The notes beneath the pieces were generated by a model. It was not told where the DNA came from. It searched no databases and saw only the letters and a list, made by a program, of their open reading frames with translations. Source: Flavobacteriaceae bacterium UBA3591 (GTDB taxonomy: Bacteria; Bacteroidota; Bacteroidia; Flavobacteriales; Flavobacteriaceae). Taken from it: a stretch of 64,000 nt of DNA. Where the stretch lies: NCBI GenBank assembly GCA_002375695.1, contig DFMO01000015.1, positions 1 to 64,000 of the forward strand. The letters are read 5' to 3'. The position numbers were made by a program, and so were the translations under genes. Position 1 is the first letter of the stretch, and each line of letters starts with the position of its first letter. Below, in pieces: positions 8,192-16,845 of this stretch.

Positions 8192-8222
8192 TAAAAAAAT
8201 CCGAGGCTCTCGCTTCGGATTT
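8192..8222 (-). terminator. Terminator downstream of accA
   Basis: Read leftwards: AAATCCGAAGC, loop GAGA, GCCTCGGATT, followed by a run of T. It lies 26 bp beyond the accA stop codon. Confidence 0.85.
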
Positions 8223-8247
8223 GTGGTACGTTAAGCTATAGTTAGTT

Positions 8248-9201
8248 TTAACCTTTAAACTCTCCCATGTCTAAATATTTTTCCATTCTATTTTTTACCA
8301 AATCGGCTGGGGATAACATTTTTAATGAGTCATAATTCTTCTCAATTACACTTGCAACCTTGCTAAAAGTTTTTTCGCGATCGCTATGTGCACCACCTAA
8401 AGGTTCCTTGATAATTTCATCAATTAGCTTTAGTTTTTTCATGTCTTTAGCCGTTAGTTTTAGGGCTTCGGCGGCTTGTTCTTTATATTCCCAGCTTCGC
8501 CATAAAATAGACGAACAACTTTCGGGAGAAATTACAGAGTACCATGTATTTTCTAACATAAGTACTTTATCGCCAACGCCAATACCTAATGCACCACCGC
8601 TGGCACCTTCACCAATAATTACAACAATAATTGGCACTTTAAGACGGGTCATTTCCAAAATGTTTCGGGCAATTGCTTCCCCTTGCCCTCTTTCTTCAGC
8701 TTCTAAACCTGGAAAGGCTCCTGGGGTATCGATAAAGCATACAACCGGCAAATTAAATTTTTCGGCAGATTTCATTAAACGCAATGCTTTTCTATAACCT
8801 TCGGGATTTGCCATACCAAAGTTTCGGTACTGTCGTGTTTTGGTATTATAACCTTTTTGTTGACCAACAAACATATAACTTTGGTCGCCTATTTTACCAA
8901 GACCACCTACCATAGCCTTATCATCTTTAAATCCACGATCGCCGTGTAATTCTAAAAACGAATCGCCGCAAATGGCGTTAATATAGTCCATGGTATATGG
9001 ACGATCTGGGTGACGCGACAGTTGTACGCGTTGCCACGGAGTAAGGTTTTTATATATTTCTTTTTTAGTATCGTTTAGTTTTTTTTCAATTTGTTTACAG
9101 GTGTTACTTACATCTACGTCGCTTTCTTCGCCAATAAGGCAAGCTTTTTCGTATTGCTCCTGCAATTCTTTTATAGGGAGTTCAAAATCAAGATATTCCA
9201 T
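8248..9201 (-). CDS. accA: Acetyl-CoA carboxylase carboxyltransferase subunit alpha
   Basis: Alpha half of the carboxyltransferase that transfers the carboxyl group from biotin to acetyl-CoA, the first step of fatty-acid synthesis. The 317 residues match the family length. Typical blocks are HPDRPYTMDYI, GDRGFKDDKAMVGG, NFGMANPEGYRKALRLM, FIDTPGAFPGLEAEERGQGE, IGEGASGGALGIGVGD and WYSVISPESCSSILWR. It has its own promoter (TATCTTTG at 9236-9243 on the minus strand) overlapping the end of the upstream transporter gene, and its own terminator. Confidence 0.98.
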   Translation of the reverse strand: MEYLDFELPIKELQEQYEKACLIGEESDVDVSNTCKQIEKKLNDTKKEIYKNLTPWQRVQLSRHPDRPYTMDYINAICGDSFLELHGDRGFKDDKAMVGGLGKIGDQSYMFVGQQKGYNTKTRQYRNFGMANPEGYRKALRLMKSAEKFNLPVVCFIDTPGAFPGLEAEERGQGEAIARNILEMTRLKVPIIVVIIGEGASGGALGIGVGDKVLMLENTWYSVISPESCSSILWRSWEYKEQAAEALKLTAKDMKKLKLIDEIIKEPLGGAHSDREKTFSKVASVIEKNYDSLKMLSPADLVKNRMEKYLDMGEFKG

Positions 9202-9235
9202 AGTTAATTCCTTTGATTTATAAAAGGTTGGTGTA

Positions 9236-9268
9236 CAAAGATAAAATTTTGTTTTAGGTGTTGGACAA
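9236..9268 (-). promoter_or_regulatory. Promoter of accA
   Basis: On the minus strand TATCTTTG (9236-9243) with a TTG at 9266-9268 (22 bp spacer). Its -33 element lies within the 3' end of the EamA transporter gene. Transcription would start about 28 bases before the accA ATG. Confidence 0.6.
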
Positions 9269-10156
9269 TCTTCTTCGTTTTCTTTCTTGGGTTATTTTAA
9301 TAATTCCGTTGGCTATTACAGTTACCAAAATAATTGCAGCGCCGTAATAAAATTGAGGGCTCATATTTTCAGAATCACCCAAAACAATGAGCGCCAAAAT
9401 GATACCGTAAACCGGCTCCATATTTATGGTTAACATAACTGTATACGGGCTTATCCACTTCATTACGTGTATAGAAGCAATAAAAGCATAAGCCGTACAA
9501 ACCGACGCCAAAATTAGTAAATAGATCCAATCATGAGCCGAAACTGTAAAAAAATTGGTCGTAAATTTTCCTGCAAAAGCGAGATAAATTGAAATGCCAA
9601 GTACCCCAAAAATTAATTCGTAAAATGAAATAGCTGACGCTTTGTGTTTTAGCACGAACTTTCCATTAATTACCGAAAAAAGAGCACTTAAAAATGCCGA
9701 AATTAAAGCCAAAATAATTCCGAAGGTGTATGATGATTCTACATCAAAAATGATATATAATCCTAAAACTACTACCAGGCCAAAAAGAACTTCGTAAACA
9801 ATTATTTTTCGCTTGTAGAACAAAGGTTCTAAAAGCGATGTAAAAAATGCACCCGTAGATAAAATTGCCAAAGTTACCGAAACATTTGAAGCCTTAATAG
9901 CTCCAAAAAACGTAAGCCAGTGCAGGGCAATTATAACGCCCGCGACGGCAAAGGCTCCAAGTGTTTTAAATGAAAACTTTAAATTCTCTTTTTTAAATTT
10001 CAGAAAAACAAAAATAATTATGGCAGCCAACAACATTCTATACCAAACTAGTGGTATTGCTTCCAAAGTAATTAAAGCTCCTAAAACGGCTGTAAAACCC
10101 CAAATAAAAACTATTAAATGGAGATGAAGGTAGTTGAGGAGTTTATCGTTTCGCAT
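9254..10156 (-). CDS. EamA/DMT-family transporter
   Basis: Ten-helix inner-membrane transporter of the drug/metabolite superfamily with two EamA repeats (about residues 8-135 and 150-290). The product is 300 residues, almost all hydrophobic segments, with the family sequences FIWGFTAVLGA near the N-terminus and LTINMEPVYGIILALIVLG in the second repeat. The substrate cannot be told. Its start overlaps the 3' end of the LptF/LptG gene by 14 bp, so the two are cotranscribed from the tgt side. Confidence 0.9.
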   Translation of the reverse strand: MRNDKLLNYLHLHLIVFIWGFTAVLGALITLEAIPLVWYRMLLAAIIIFVFLKFKKENLKFSFKTLGAFAVAGVIIALHWLTFFGAIKASNVSVTLAILSTGAFFTSLLEPLFYKRKIIVYEVLFGLVVVLGLYIIFDVESSYTFGIILALISAFLSALFSVINGKFVLKHKASAISFYELIFGVLGISIYLAFAGKFTTNFFTVSAHDWIYLLILASVCTAYAFIASIHVMKWISPYTVMLTINMEPVYGIILALIVLGDSENMSPQFYYGAAIILVTVIANGIIKITQERKRRRLSNT

Positions 10157-11222
10157 TCTTTAACAGATAGATAGCCAAGATAGCAAATACAAAATTAGGA
10201 AACCAAGTGGCCACAAGTGGCGAAAAGTCGCTTTGCTCTGCCATAGTTCCAAAAACTTTATCGAAAAACACAAAAATCATCCCAATGCTAATACCAATGG
10301 CGAGGTTAAGCCCCATGCCTCCACGGCGCTTAACCGAAGATACGGCAACAGCAATAATTGTTAAAATATAAGCCGAAACAGGTAAACTCCAACGTTTATA
10401 TCGCACCACTTCATACCTATTAATATTAGATGATCCTCTTGCTTTTTCCTTTTCAATAAAATCATTTAATTCAGAAAAATTAAGGGTTTCAGCAATATAC
10501 TTTACCGGTGTTAAATCTTCAAGATCGAAAGAGAAAACTGTGTCTAGTTTTGCTTTAGACTCTAAAACATCATTAAACTCTCCAATTTTGCGCTTTTTAT
10601 AATGATATAATGAATATGTACTGTCTGCATCATTATATTTAATTTGAGCCGCAGAAATTTTGTAGGTCATCTTATTACCTTCAAAATGCTCTAAGGTAAA
10701 ATTACTTCCTACCTTGTCTTTTACATTAAAGTAACTTACATAAATGTAGTCGTTATCATTTATTTGTGTAAAAACGTTGTTTTGGTTTCTATCCTGCTTT
10801 CCTTTTTTTAAATAGTTGTAAGAAAATTCATTAAACCCTTTACTCGCCTTGGGCGCCAAATACATGCTAAACACCAATGCGGCAATACAAACTATGGTAG
10901 CTCCAATAATGTAGGGTCTTAAAAACCTATAATAGGAAACGCCACTACTTAAAAAGGCAATTACCTCTGTATTGTTAGCTAGTTTTGAAGTAAACCAAAT
11001 TACCGATAAAAAAAGAAAAAGAGGAAACAGTAAATTAGCAAAGTATATGGTGAAATTATACAGATAGATTAAAACCTCTATTAAAGGCACTTCATTTTCA
11101 AGAATTTTATCAATTTTTTCTGCTAAATGAACCGTAATACCAATTGGAATAAAAAGTAATAGCAAGAGCGTAAATGTACCCAAGTATTTTTTTAGTATGT
11201 ATCTATCTAATATACTCAGCAT
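10143..11222 (-). CDS. LptF/LptG-family lipopolysaccharide export permease
   Basis: Inner-membrane permease of the YjgP/YjgQ family, part of the ABC complex that extracts lipopolysaccharide. The 359 residues show the family layout: N-terminal LDRYILKKYLGTF, three helices up to about 125, a periplasmic beta-jellyroll (about 130-270), then three C-terminal helices beginning RYKRWSLPVSAYILT. Whether it plays the LptF or LptG role cannot be decided from one gene. It lies 1 bp after tgt and overlaps the EamA gene, so the three form an operon. Confidence 0.92.
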   Translation of the reverse strand: MLSILDRYILKKYLGTFTLLLLLFIPIGITVHLAEKIDKILENEVPLIEVLIYLYNFTIYFANLLFPLFLFLSVIWFTSKLANNTEVIAFLSSGVSYYRFLRPYIIGATIVCIAALVFSMYLAPKASKGFNEFSYNYLKKGKQDRNQNNVFTQINDNDYIYVSYFNVKDKVGSNFTLEHFEGNKMTYKISAAQIKYNDADSTYSLYHYKKRKIGEFNDVLESKAKLDTVFSFDLEDLTPVKYIAETLNFSELNDFIEKEKARGSSNINRYEVVRYKRWSLPVSAYILTIIAVAVSSVKRRGGMGLNLAIGISIGMIFVFFDKVFGTMAEQSDFSPLVATWFPNFVFAILAIYLLKNAKR

Positions 11223-11223
11223 T

Positions 11224-12354
11224 TTATAATCGCTGTTCTAATTTTTTAACCATTGCATTTTTCCAGTTGGCAAAAGTACCAGCTAAGATATGTTTTCTTG
11301 CTTCACGAACCAACCACAAGTAAAACCCTAAGTTATGAATGGTAGCAATTTGCCGGCCTAACATTTCATTTACAGTAAACAAATGACGCAAATAGGCTTT
11401 GCTATATTCGGTATCTACCCAGGTTATCCCCATTGGGTCAACTGGTGAAAGGTCTTCACTCCACTTTTTATTTTTTATGTTTATAATCCCTTCCGAAGTA
11501 AAAAGCATTCCGTTTCTTCCGTTACGGGTTGGCATAACACAATCAAACATATCTACACCCAAAGCAATATTTTCTAAAATGTTTGCAGGAGTACCCACGC
11601 CCATTAAATAACGCGGTTTATCTTTTGGTAAAACTTCGGTTACAACGGCGGTCATTTCGTACATTTCGTCTGCGGGCTCCCCTACAGAAAGACCTCCAAT
11701 GGCGTTACCTTCGGCCCCAACCGATGCTATATATTCTGCAGATTGCTTTCTTAAATCTTTATACGTACTACCTTGCACAATTGGAAAAAACGTTTGATTG
11801 TAATCGTATTTTAACGGGGTTTTGTCAAGATGTTTTATACAGCGGTCTAACCAACGATGCGTCATATGCATCGAGCGTTTTGCATAGTTATAATCGCAAG
11901 GATAGGGCGTACATTCATCAAAAGCCATAATAATATCGGCTCCTATAGTACGCTGAATTTCCATTACATTTTCAGGAGTAAAAACGTGGTAGCTACCGTC
12001 TATATGGCTTTTAAACTTAACACCCTCTTCTTTAATCTTTCTATTTGCCGAAAGCGAATAAACTTGGTACCCGCCACTATCGGTTAAAATATTTCGGTCC
12101 CAATTAATAAATTTATGAAGACCGCCCGCCTTTTCTAACAAGGGCGTTTGGGGTCGTAAATACAGGTGATAGGTATTGCCCAAAATAATATCTGGGTTTA
12201 TGTCTTCGCGCAGTTCGCGTTGGTGTACCCCTTTAACGGTTCCAACGGTTCCAACGGGCATAAAAATGGGGGTTTCTATTTTACCGTGATCTGTTGTAAT
12301 TGTCGCAGCACGAGCGCTACTTTGAGGGTCTGTGGCTTCTAGTTTAAATTGCAT
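11224..12354 (-). CDS. tgt: Queuine tRNA-ribosyltransferase
   Basis: Exchanges guanine-34 of GUN-anticodon tRNAs for the queuosine precursor. The 376 residues match bacterial TGT. Visible marks are IFMPVGTVGTVKGV, TYHLYLRPQ, the nucleophile and base-recognition blocks LTDSGGYQVYSL and MAFDECTPYP, GGLSVGEP, LMGVGTPANI, the second catalytic region DCVMPTRNGRNG, and a C-terminal zinc site region (HLFTVNEMLGRQIATIHN), although the usual CxCxxC cysteines seem to be absent (the segment before TYSKAYLRHL reads VDPMGITWVDTEYSKA). A TATCTTTG element at 12377-12384 on the minus strand is the likely promoter -7. First gene of the tgt-lptF/G-eamA operon. Confidence 0.96.
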   Translation of the reverse strand: MQFKLEATDPQSSARAATITTDHGKIETPIFMPVGTVGTVKGVHQRELREDINPDIILGNTYHLYLRPQTPLLEKAGGLHKFINWDRNILTDSGGYQVYSLSANRKIKEEGVKFKSHIDGSYHVFTPENVMEIQRTIGADIIMAFDECTPYPCDYNYAKRSMHMTHRWLDRCIKHLDKTPLKYDYNQTFFPIVQGSTYKDLRKQSAEYIASVGAEGNAIGGLSVGEPADEMYEMTAVVTEVLPKDKPRYLMGVGTPANILENIALGVDMFDCVMPTRNGRNGMLFTSEGIINIKNKKWSEDLSPVDPMGITWVDTEYSKAYLRHLFTVNEMLGRQIATIHNLGFYLWLVREARKHILAGTFANWKNAMVKKLEQRL

Positions 12355-12462
12355 TCAACAAATTTTATTGAGGTTGCAAAGATAGGTTAGTTTTAATTCT
12401 AAGCGAACCAAAACTAAGATTATACGCCTTACAACTTAATTTAAGTGACTCGAATTAAAAAC

Positions 12463-13362
12463 TTATTCTGTTTTTCGTACCTCCTTGGGCTTTTGAGTAT
12501 AAAAAGTTAAGGTGGCAGACTCGTTTACTTTTAGGTTGTAAATAAGCTCGATAAACTTGCCTTTGCCATCGGTAAATTTCACTTTTGTAGTATTTGGCGG
12601 TTCGGTCCCTTCCGAAAGCGCTTTAATCGTTATCACTTGTTTATCGGCACCTAAATAAAATTCTTTGATAACAGGTTCTTTTTTTGGATGAATTGTTACA
12701 GGATTGGTCCCGTCTTTACTTATTTCAATTATATCGTCATCTACTGTGCCTGCGTCCCAAATGAGGGCTTTTAGGTAGGACCCTTCCCAAAAAACATTTA
12801 TATTTTCATTTGCCGAAATACCGCGTTGTTCAGAAAATTTTAAGGCGTTTATTTGCTGTGTAACCTCGCTTTTTTCGTTATCATTTTTTACTACACGATT
12901 AACCTTTCGCAACAATTTTTCTTTTCTTTTTTCAGCTTTTTCAATACGCGTGCCTATAATTGTACCGTCTAAACATTTTTCAAGATCTTCATAAAACCCT
13001 TTAAAACTCCCAACTAATCTGTTCTTTTTCATTTCACCGGTAAAAAAAATGTAACAGAAATCTAATTCGGTTATTGGCGATTTGGTATATAAAATATTCA
13101 CTTCTCTAAAAGTAAGTTTGTTTGTACGCTCGTCATAACTACCAACAATTGAAGACTTGCTTTCGTGCGGTCCATTATAATCTGTAATTGTATAACCTTC
13201 AACTTTTGAATCGGTTATATTAAAATTTATTCTAAAATTTAAAAAGGTTTTATTTTCCAATTCTATGAGTCCTACAAATTCTTCGGTTTGTGAAAAAGTA
13301 TTCCCCGAAATAGTTAGTAAAAAGGCAAGAATTAAAATTTTCTGAAAAGTGTTTTTTGGCAT
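12463..13362 (-). CDS. Secreted protein of unknown function
   Basis: A 299-residue exported protein with a clear signal peptide (KILILAFLLTISGNTFSQ). The N-terminal half (to about residue 140) looks like a beta-rich domain ending in a block with paired cysteines. A Lys/Glu-rich helical linker (about 145-165, TRIEKAEKRKEKLLRKVNR) connects to a C-terminal beta-sandwich-like half. I do not recognise a family. The start is ATG 13362, as the longer frame from 13401 precedes the signal peptide and overlaps the promoter space shared with the divergent TM2 gene. Expressed alone, leftwards, 108 bp before tgt. Confidence 0.72.
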   Translation of the reverse strand: MPKNTFQKILILAFLLTISGNTFSQTEEFVGLIELENKTFLNFRINFNITDSKVEGYTITDYNGPHESKSSIVGSYDERTNKLTFREVNILYTKSPITELDFCYIFFTGEMKKNRLVGSFKGFYEDLEKCLDGTIIGTRIEKAEKRKEKLLRKVNRVVKNDNEKSEVTQQINALKFSEQRGISANENINVFWEGSYLKALIWDAGTVDDDIIEISKDGTNPVTIHPKKEPVIKEFYLGADKQVITIKALSEGTEPPNTTKVKFTDGKGKFIELIYNLKVNESATLTFYTQKPKEVRKTE

Positions 13363-13410
13363 TTTAAAAGTTCTTATTTTCGTCGCTTGTTCAACTTTCA
13401 AAACTAAGCT

Positions 13411-13746
13411 ATGAAAACAAAATTATCTATTTTCTTTCTGTTAATTTCACTTATGACTGCAGATCTTGCCTTTGCCTCATTTCCAGTGGCACGTACAAAT
13501 GCTGCAACTACTACTACAGTTGCTGTAGACAGTAACGCAACAACACCAGCCTTGTATTCGCCTGCTGCTAGCTCATATAATAAATGGGTTGCCGTTGCAT
13601 TATTGGTGTTTTTAGGCTTTGCTGCAGCGCATAGGTGGTACGCTGGAAAGCCTACACTGTGGAACATTTTATTTATTATTACCTTAGGTGGTTTAGGCAT
13701 CTGGGCATTAGTAGATTTAATTAATATTTTAACAGATAACTTTTAA
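13411..13746 (+). CDS. TM2 domain-containing membrane protein
   Basis: A 111-residue protein with a signal peptide (about 1-22), a Ser/Thr/Ala-rich spacer, and a TM2 domain: two hydrophobic helices with GFAAAHRWYAGKP between them and WALVDLINILT at the end. TM2 proteins are widespread small membrane proteins of unknown role. The gene is monocistronic, diverges from the secreted-protein gene at 12463 with a 48-bp shared upstream region, and is followed by a strong terminator. Confidence 0.85.
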   Translation: MKTKLSIFFLLISLMTADLAFASFPVARTNAATTTTVAVDSNATTPALYSPAASSYNKWVAVALLVFLGFAAAHRWYAGKPTLWNILFIITLGGLGIWALVDLINILTDNF

Positions 13747-13792
13747 TTAGTAATGACTAAAACAACACGTTTTATCGTTAATATTTAAGACT

Positions 13793-13823
13793 AAAAGCCT
13801 AACAATAATTGTTAGGCTTTTTT
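13793..13823 (+). terminator. Terminator of the TM2 gene
   Basis: Thirteen-bp perfect stem AAAAGCCTAACAA / TTGTTAGGCTTTT with a three-base loop and a T-run. Confidence 0.9.
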
Positions 13824-13895
13824 AATTATCTAAATGCTTATATACCTATATGTTAACAAAAGTTATAAAACGTTGATAACTGAATAGCTTTCAAT

Positions 13896-13927
13896 TTTGG
13901 CTACCCTCGTAATAAAGCCTAATTTTG
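13896..13927 (+). promoter_or_regulatory. Promoter of the transketolase genes
   Basis: TTTG (13896-13899), 20 bp, TAATTTTG (13920-13927). The start codon cannot be the TTG at 13897, because that is the -33 element itself. Confidence 0.75.
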
Positions 13928-13953
13928 CAAGCAGAACAATGAATTTATTCTCT

Positions 13954-14799
13954 ATGGCTAATATTAAACAATTAGAAGATTTAACCACACAAGTGCGCCG
14001 CGATATACTGCGACAGGTACATAAAGTAAATTCTGGACATCCGGGAGGATCCTTAGGTTGTGCCGAATTTTTTGTAGCACTTTACAACGAATTAATGGAT
14101 AGAAAAGATGAGTTTTCAATGGACGGCATTGGTGAAGATCTTTTCTTCCTCTCAAACGGGCATATTTCACCGGTATTTTACAGTGTTTTAGCACGCGCTG
14201 GATACTTCCCTGTTGAAGAATTAAATACCTTTCGCTTGTTGAATTCTCGACTTCAAGGACACCCAACTACCCACGAAGGACTTCCTGGAGTTCGCGTTGC
14301 ATCGGGTTCGTTAGGCCAGGGTATTTCGGTATCTATTGGAGCTGCCCAAACAAAAAAACTCAATAAAGACAATCACATAATCTACACCCTTTGTGGCGAT
14401 GGAGAATTACAGGAAGGTCAAAACTGGGAAGCAATTATGTACGCCGCAGGTAATGGTGTAGATAATTTAATTTTAACGGTAGATTTAAACGGACAACAAA
14501 TTGATGGCGCTACAGATAACGTACTACCTTTAGGAAATGTAAAAGAAAAGTTTGAAGCTTTTGGCTGGGACGTTATGGAAATTAAAGAAGGTAACAACAT
14601 GGAAGCCGTAATTTCTGGAATGAAAACCGCAAAAGAAAAAACTGGCAACGGCAAACCCGTTTGTGTGCTACTACATACAGTAATGGGCCACGGAGTAGAC
14701 TTTATGATGCATACGCACGCTTGGCACGGTAAAGCGCCAAACGACGAGCAATTAGAAAAAGCACTTTCACAAAACCCTGTAACCTTGGGTGATTATTAA
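13954..14799 (+). CDS. Transketolase, N-terminal subunit
   Basis: First half of a split transketolase, carrying the thiamine-diphosphate diphosphate-binding domain. It acts with the C-terminal subunit in the pentose phosphate pathway. Visible are VNSGHPGGSLG, the HISPVFY block, and the ThDP/metal motif GDGELQEGQNWEA followed by TVDLNGQQIDG. The start chosen is ATG 13954 (MANIKQLEDL), giving 281 residues; ATG 13939 is a possible alternative, only a few bases after the predicted transcription start. Seventeen bp separate it from the C-terminal subunit gene. Confidence 0.95.
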   Translation: MANIKQLEDLTTQVRRDILRQVHKVNSGHPGGSLGCAEFFVALYNELMDRKDEFSMDGIGEDLFFLSNGHISPVFYSVLARAGYFPVEELNTFRLLNSRLQGHPTTHEGLPGVRVASGSLGQGISVSIGAAQTKKLNKDNHIIYTLCGDGELQEGQNWEAIMYAAGNGVDNLILTVDLNGQQIDGATDNVLPLGNVKEKFEAFGWDVMEIKEGNNMEAVISGMKTAKEKTGNGKPVCVLLHTVMGHGVDFMMHTHAWHGKAPNDEQLEKALSQNPVTLGDY

Positions 14800-14816
14800 T
14801 ACTGAAAACATTCACG

Positions 14817-15773
14817 ATGAAAAAATATACAGATACAGGTAAAAAAGATACGCGTTCAGGTTTTGGAGCCGGTCTTACCGAGCTCGGAAAAAAGAATGAA
14901 AATGTTGTTGCCCTTTGTGCAGACCTTACAGGGTCTTTAAAAATGGACGATTTTAAAGCAAATCATCCAGATCGTTTTTTTCAAGTAGGAATTGCCGAAG
15001 CAAATATGATTGGTATGGCAGCCGGAATGACTATTGGTGGAAAAATTCCCTTTACAGGAACCTTTGCAAATTTCTCTACAGGTCGTGTTTATGACCAAAT
15101 AAGACAAAGCGTAGCGTACAGCGGAAAAAACGTTAAAATTTGTGCTTCGCACGCAGGATTAACCTTAGGAGAAGATGGTGCTACTCACCAAATACTCGAA
15201 GATATTGGGTTAATGAAAATGCTGCCAGGGATGACAGTTATCAATACTTGCGATTACAACCAAACCAAAGCTGCAACTATTGCTATTGCCGATTACGACG
15301 GGCCTGTTTATTTGCGTTTTGGACGTCCAAAAGTGGCCAACTTTACGCCCGAAGATCAAAACTTTCAAATAGGAAAAGCGGTACAATTACAAGAAGGGAG
15401 CGATGTAACTATTATTGCAACTGGCCATTTAGTTTGGGAAGCACTACAAGCTGCTGAAACGTTAAACGAAAACGGTATTACAGCCGAGGTAATAAACATA
15501 CACACCATAAAACCTTTGGATGACGAAGCTATTTTAAAAAGCGTTAAAAAAACAGGTTGTGTAGTTACTGCCGAAGAGCATAACTTTTTAGGCGGTTTAG
15601 GCGAAAGTGTTTCGCGCTTATTAGCAACCCAATTTCCGGCACCCCAAGAGTTTATTGCTACCAACGATACTTTTGGCGAATCTGGAACGCCAGAGCAGTT
15701 AATGGATAAATACGGATTAAATGCTGCTGCAATTGAAGCTGCAGTTAAAAAAGTAATGGCTCGCAAGCAATAA
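14817..15773 (+). CDS. Transketolase, C-terminal subunit
   Basis: Second half of the split transketolase with the pyrimidine-binding domain (about 1-170, including the catalytic Glu region FFQVGIAEANMIGMAAGM and the FANFSTGRVYDQIRQSVAY block) and the C-terminal domain (about 190-310, TAEEHNFLGGLGE). The 318-residue length is normal for the separate subunit. It must pair with the N-terminal subunit encoded just upstream to form one active site. Confidence 0.96.
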   Translation: MKKYTDTGKKDTRSGFGAGLTELGKKNENVVALCADLTGSLKMDDFKANHPDRFFQVGIAEANMIGMAAGMTIGGKIPFTGTFANFSTGRVYDQIRQSVAYSGKNVKICASHAGLTLGEDGATHQILEDIGLMKMLPGMTVINTCDYNQTKAATIAIADYDGPVYLRFGRPKVANFTPEDQNFQIGKAVQLQEGSDVTIIATGHLVWEALQAAETLNENGITAEVINIHTIKPLDDEAILKSVKKTGCVVTAEEHNFLGGLGESVSRLLATQFPAPQEFIATNDTFGESGTPEQLMDKYGLNAAAIEAAVKKVMARKQ

Positions 15774-15793
15774 CTCCTAAAATTTAACCCATT

Positions 15794-15827
15794 AAAAAAG
15801 CCTCATTAAAATTAATGAGGCTTTTTT
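15794..15827. terminator. Bidirectional terminator between convergent genes
   Basis: Sixteen-bp perfect stem AAAAAAGCCTCATTAA / TTAATGAGGCTTTTTT with a two-base centre. The A- and T-runs allow it to serve both the transketolase operon and the convergent lipoprotein gene. Confidence 0.9.
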
Positions 15828-15844
15828 ATATTCTATAATATTTC

Positions 15845-16771
15845 TTAAATAGTAGGATCTAAATAATCTGGTGTTCCGTTTCCGTTTGTATCGGGGAAGG
15901 TTATGTTTCCGTCGGCATCTATTTCTATCTCGAACTTCGTTAAACGGCCATCGTTATCGTCATCGTCATCAAGGTAATTTGGCGTACCGTCGCCATCGGT
16001 GTCATCGTCTAATAAGATACCATTTCCGTTAAGATCTTCCATATACGAAGGAATTCCATCTCCATCGTGGTCTGCTATTTCAGATTCGAATAATTCAAAC
16101 GAAAAAATAAGTTGATCGTAAGCGTTTAATCCTCCCGTTGCAGGCGGATAGTTGTAATATGCCAAGCCCGAAGGAATAAACACAGCTCCTATCCCAAAGT
16201 CTTCAAAAGTAAGGGTACCATCTGGATTTTCAATAACGTTTGCCGCCCCTCTAAACTGGATTATAGCCTGTTGTAAACCTCTAATTATTCCTCGAGCCGG
16301 TGGTGCATCTACAAGGTTAAATTTCACAGGAATAACCGAACTATCAAACAAGTCTAAATTCATTAATCGACCCTCGTAAGTATTAAAGGTATTATCTGAA
16401 AAATGTGGGAATTCTCCCCCACCCTCACGAACTTTTAAATAATATAACTTATAAATTACTGAAGGCTCTTCCACATCGGCAACTTCTAAAAAGTCAACCT
16501 GTTGCATTAAGGGTGTTTTTGAAGCATTATCGCCAGCAATGGTATCAAATTTAATTTTAAAGTTTTCGGGATCTGCTTGAAAATCTTCGTAATTGTAGAA
16601 ATGAGTTTCTAAAAAAGCTTCAATTTCGGCTTGAGCTCTAATGGCTTCTTCTCCTCGGTCGCGTGGCGGAGTAGGATCGGGACCGTCATCGTTATTTTTT
16701 TCACATGAAACTGTAGCAACAATTGCTACAAATAACAAAACAAACGTATATTTAATTTTTATCATCATCAA
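15845..16771 (-). CDS. FKBP-like lipoprotein with thrombospondin type 3 calcium repeats
   Basis: A 308-residue lipoprotein with signal peptide and lipobox (VATVSC, then the acidic EKNNDDGPDP linker). The middle part (about 105-225) matches the FKBP-type peptidyl-prolyl isomerase fold in outline (EGRLMNLDLFDSS, GIIRGLQQAIIQFRGAA, IGAVFIPSGLAYYNYP, LIFSFELFE), although several active-site aromatics seem altered. The last 75 residues hold Asp-rich repeats such as DHDGDGIPSYMEDLNGNG and DGDGTPNYLDDDDDNDG, typical of thrombospondin type 3 calcium-binding repeats. It probably sits on an outer-membrane face and may act as a folding factor or calcium-stabilised scaffold. Convergent with the transketolase operon. 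Confidence 0.8.
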   Translation of the reverse strand: MMMIKIKYTFVLLFVAIVATVSCEKNNDDGPDPTPPRDRGEEAIRAQAEIEAFLETHFYNYEDFQADPENFKIKFDTIAGDNASKTPLMQQVDFLEVADVEEPSVIYKLYYLKVREGGGEFPHFSDNTFNTYEGRLMNLDLFDSSVIPVKFNLVDAPPARGIIRGLQQAIIQFRGAANVIENPDGTLTFEDFGIGAVFIPSGLAYYNYPPATGGLNAYDQLIFSFELFESEIADHDGDGIPSYMEDLNGNGILLDDDTDGDGTPNYLDDDDDNDGRLTKFEIEIDADGNITFPDTNGNGTPDYLDPTI

Positions 16772-16845
16772 TTTTTTGTGGGCGCAAGATACAATTTTCC
16801 ATTATTTTTGCATACTACATTAACGTTGTTTTGGATATATAAATT

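Noticed and set aside
13404..13700. 98-codon leftward ORF opposite the TM2 gene
   Set aside because: The rightward frame has a signal peptide and TM2 domain with a terminator; the opposite frame has none.
15365..15766. 133-codon leftward ORF inside transketolase C
   Set aside because: Fully antisense to a conserved enzyme, no family resemblance.
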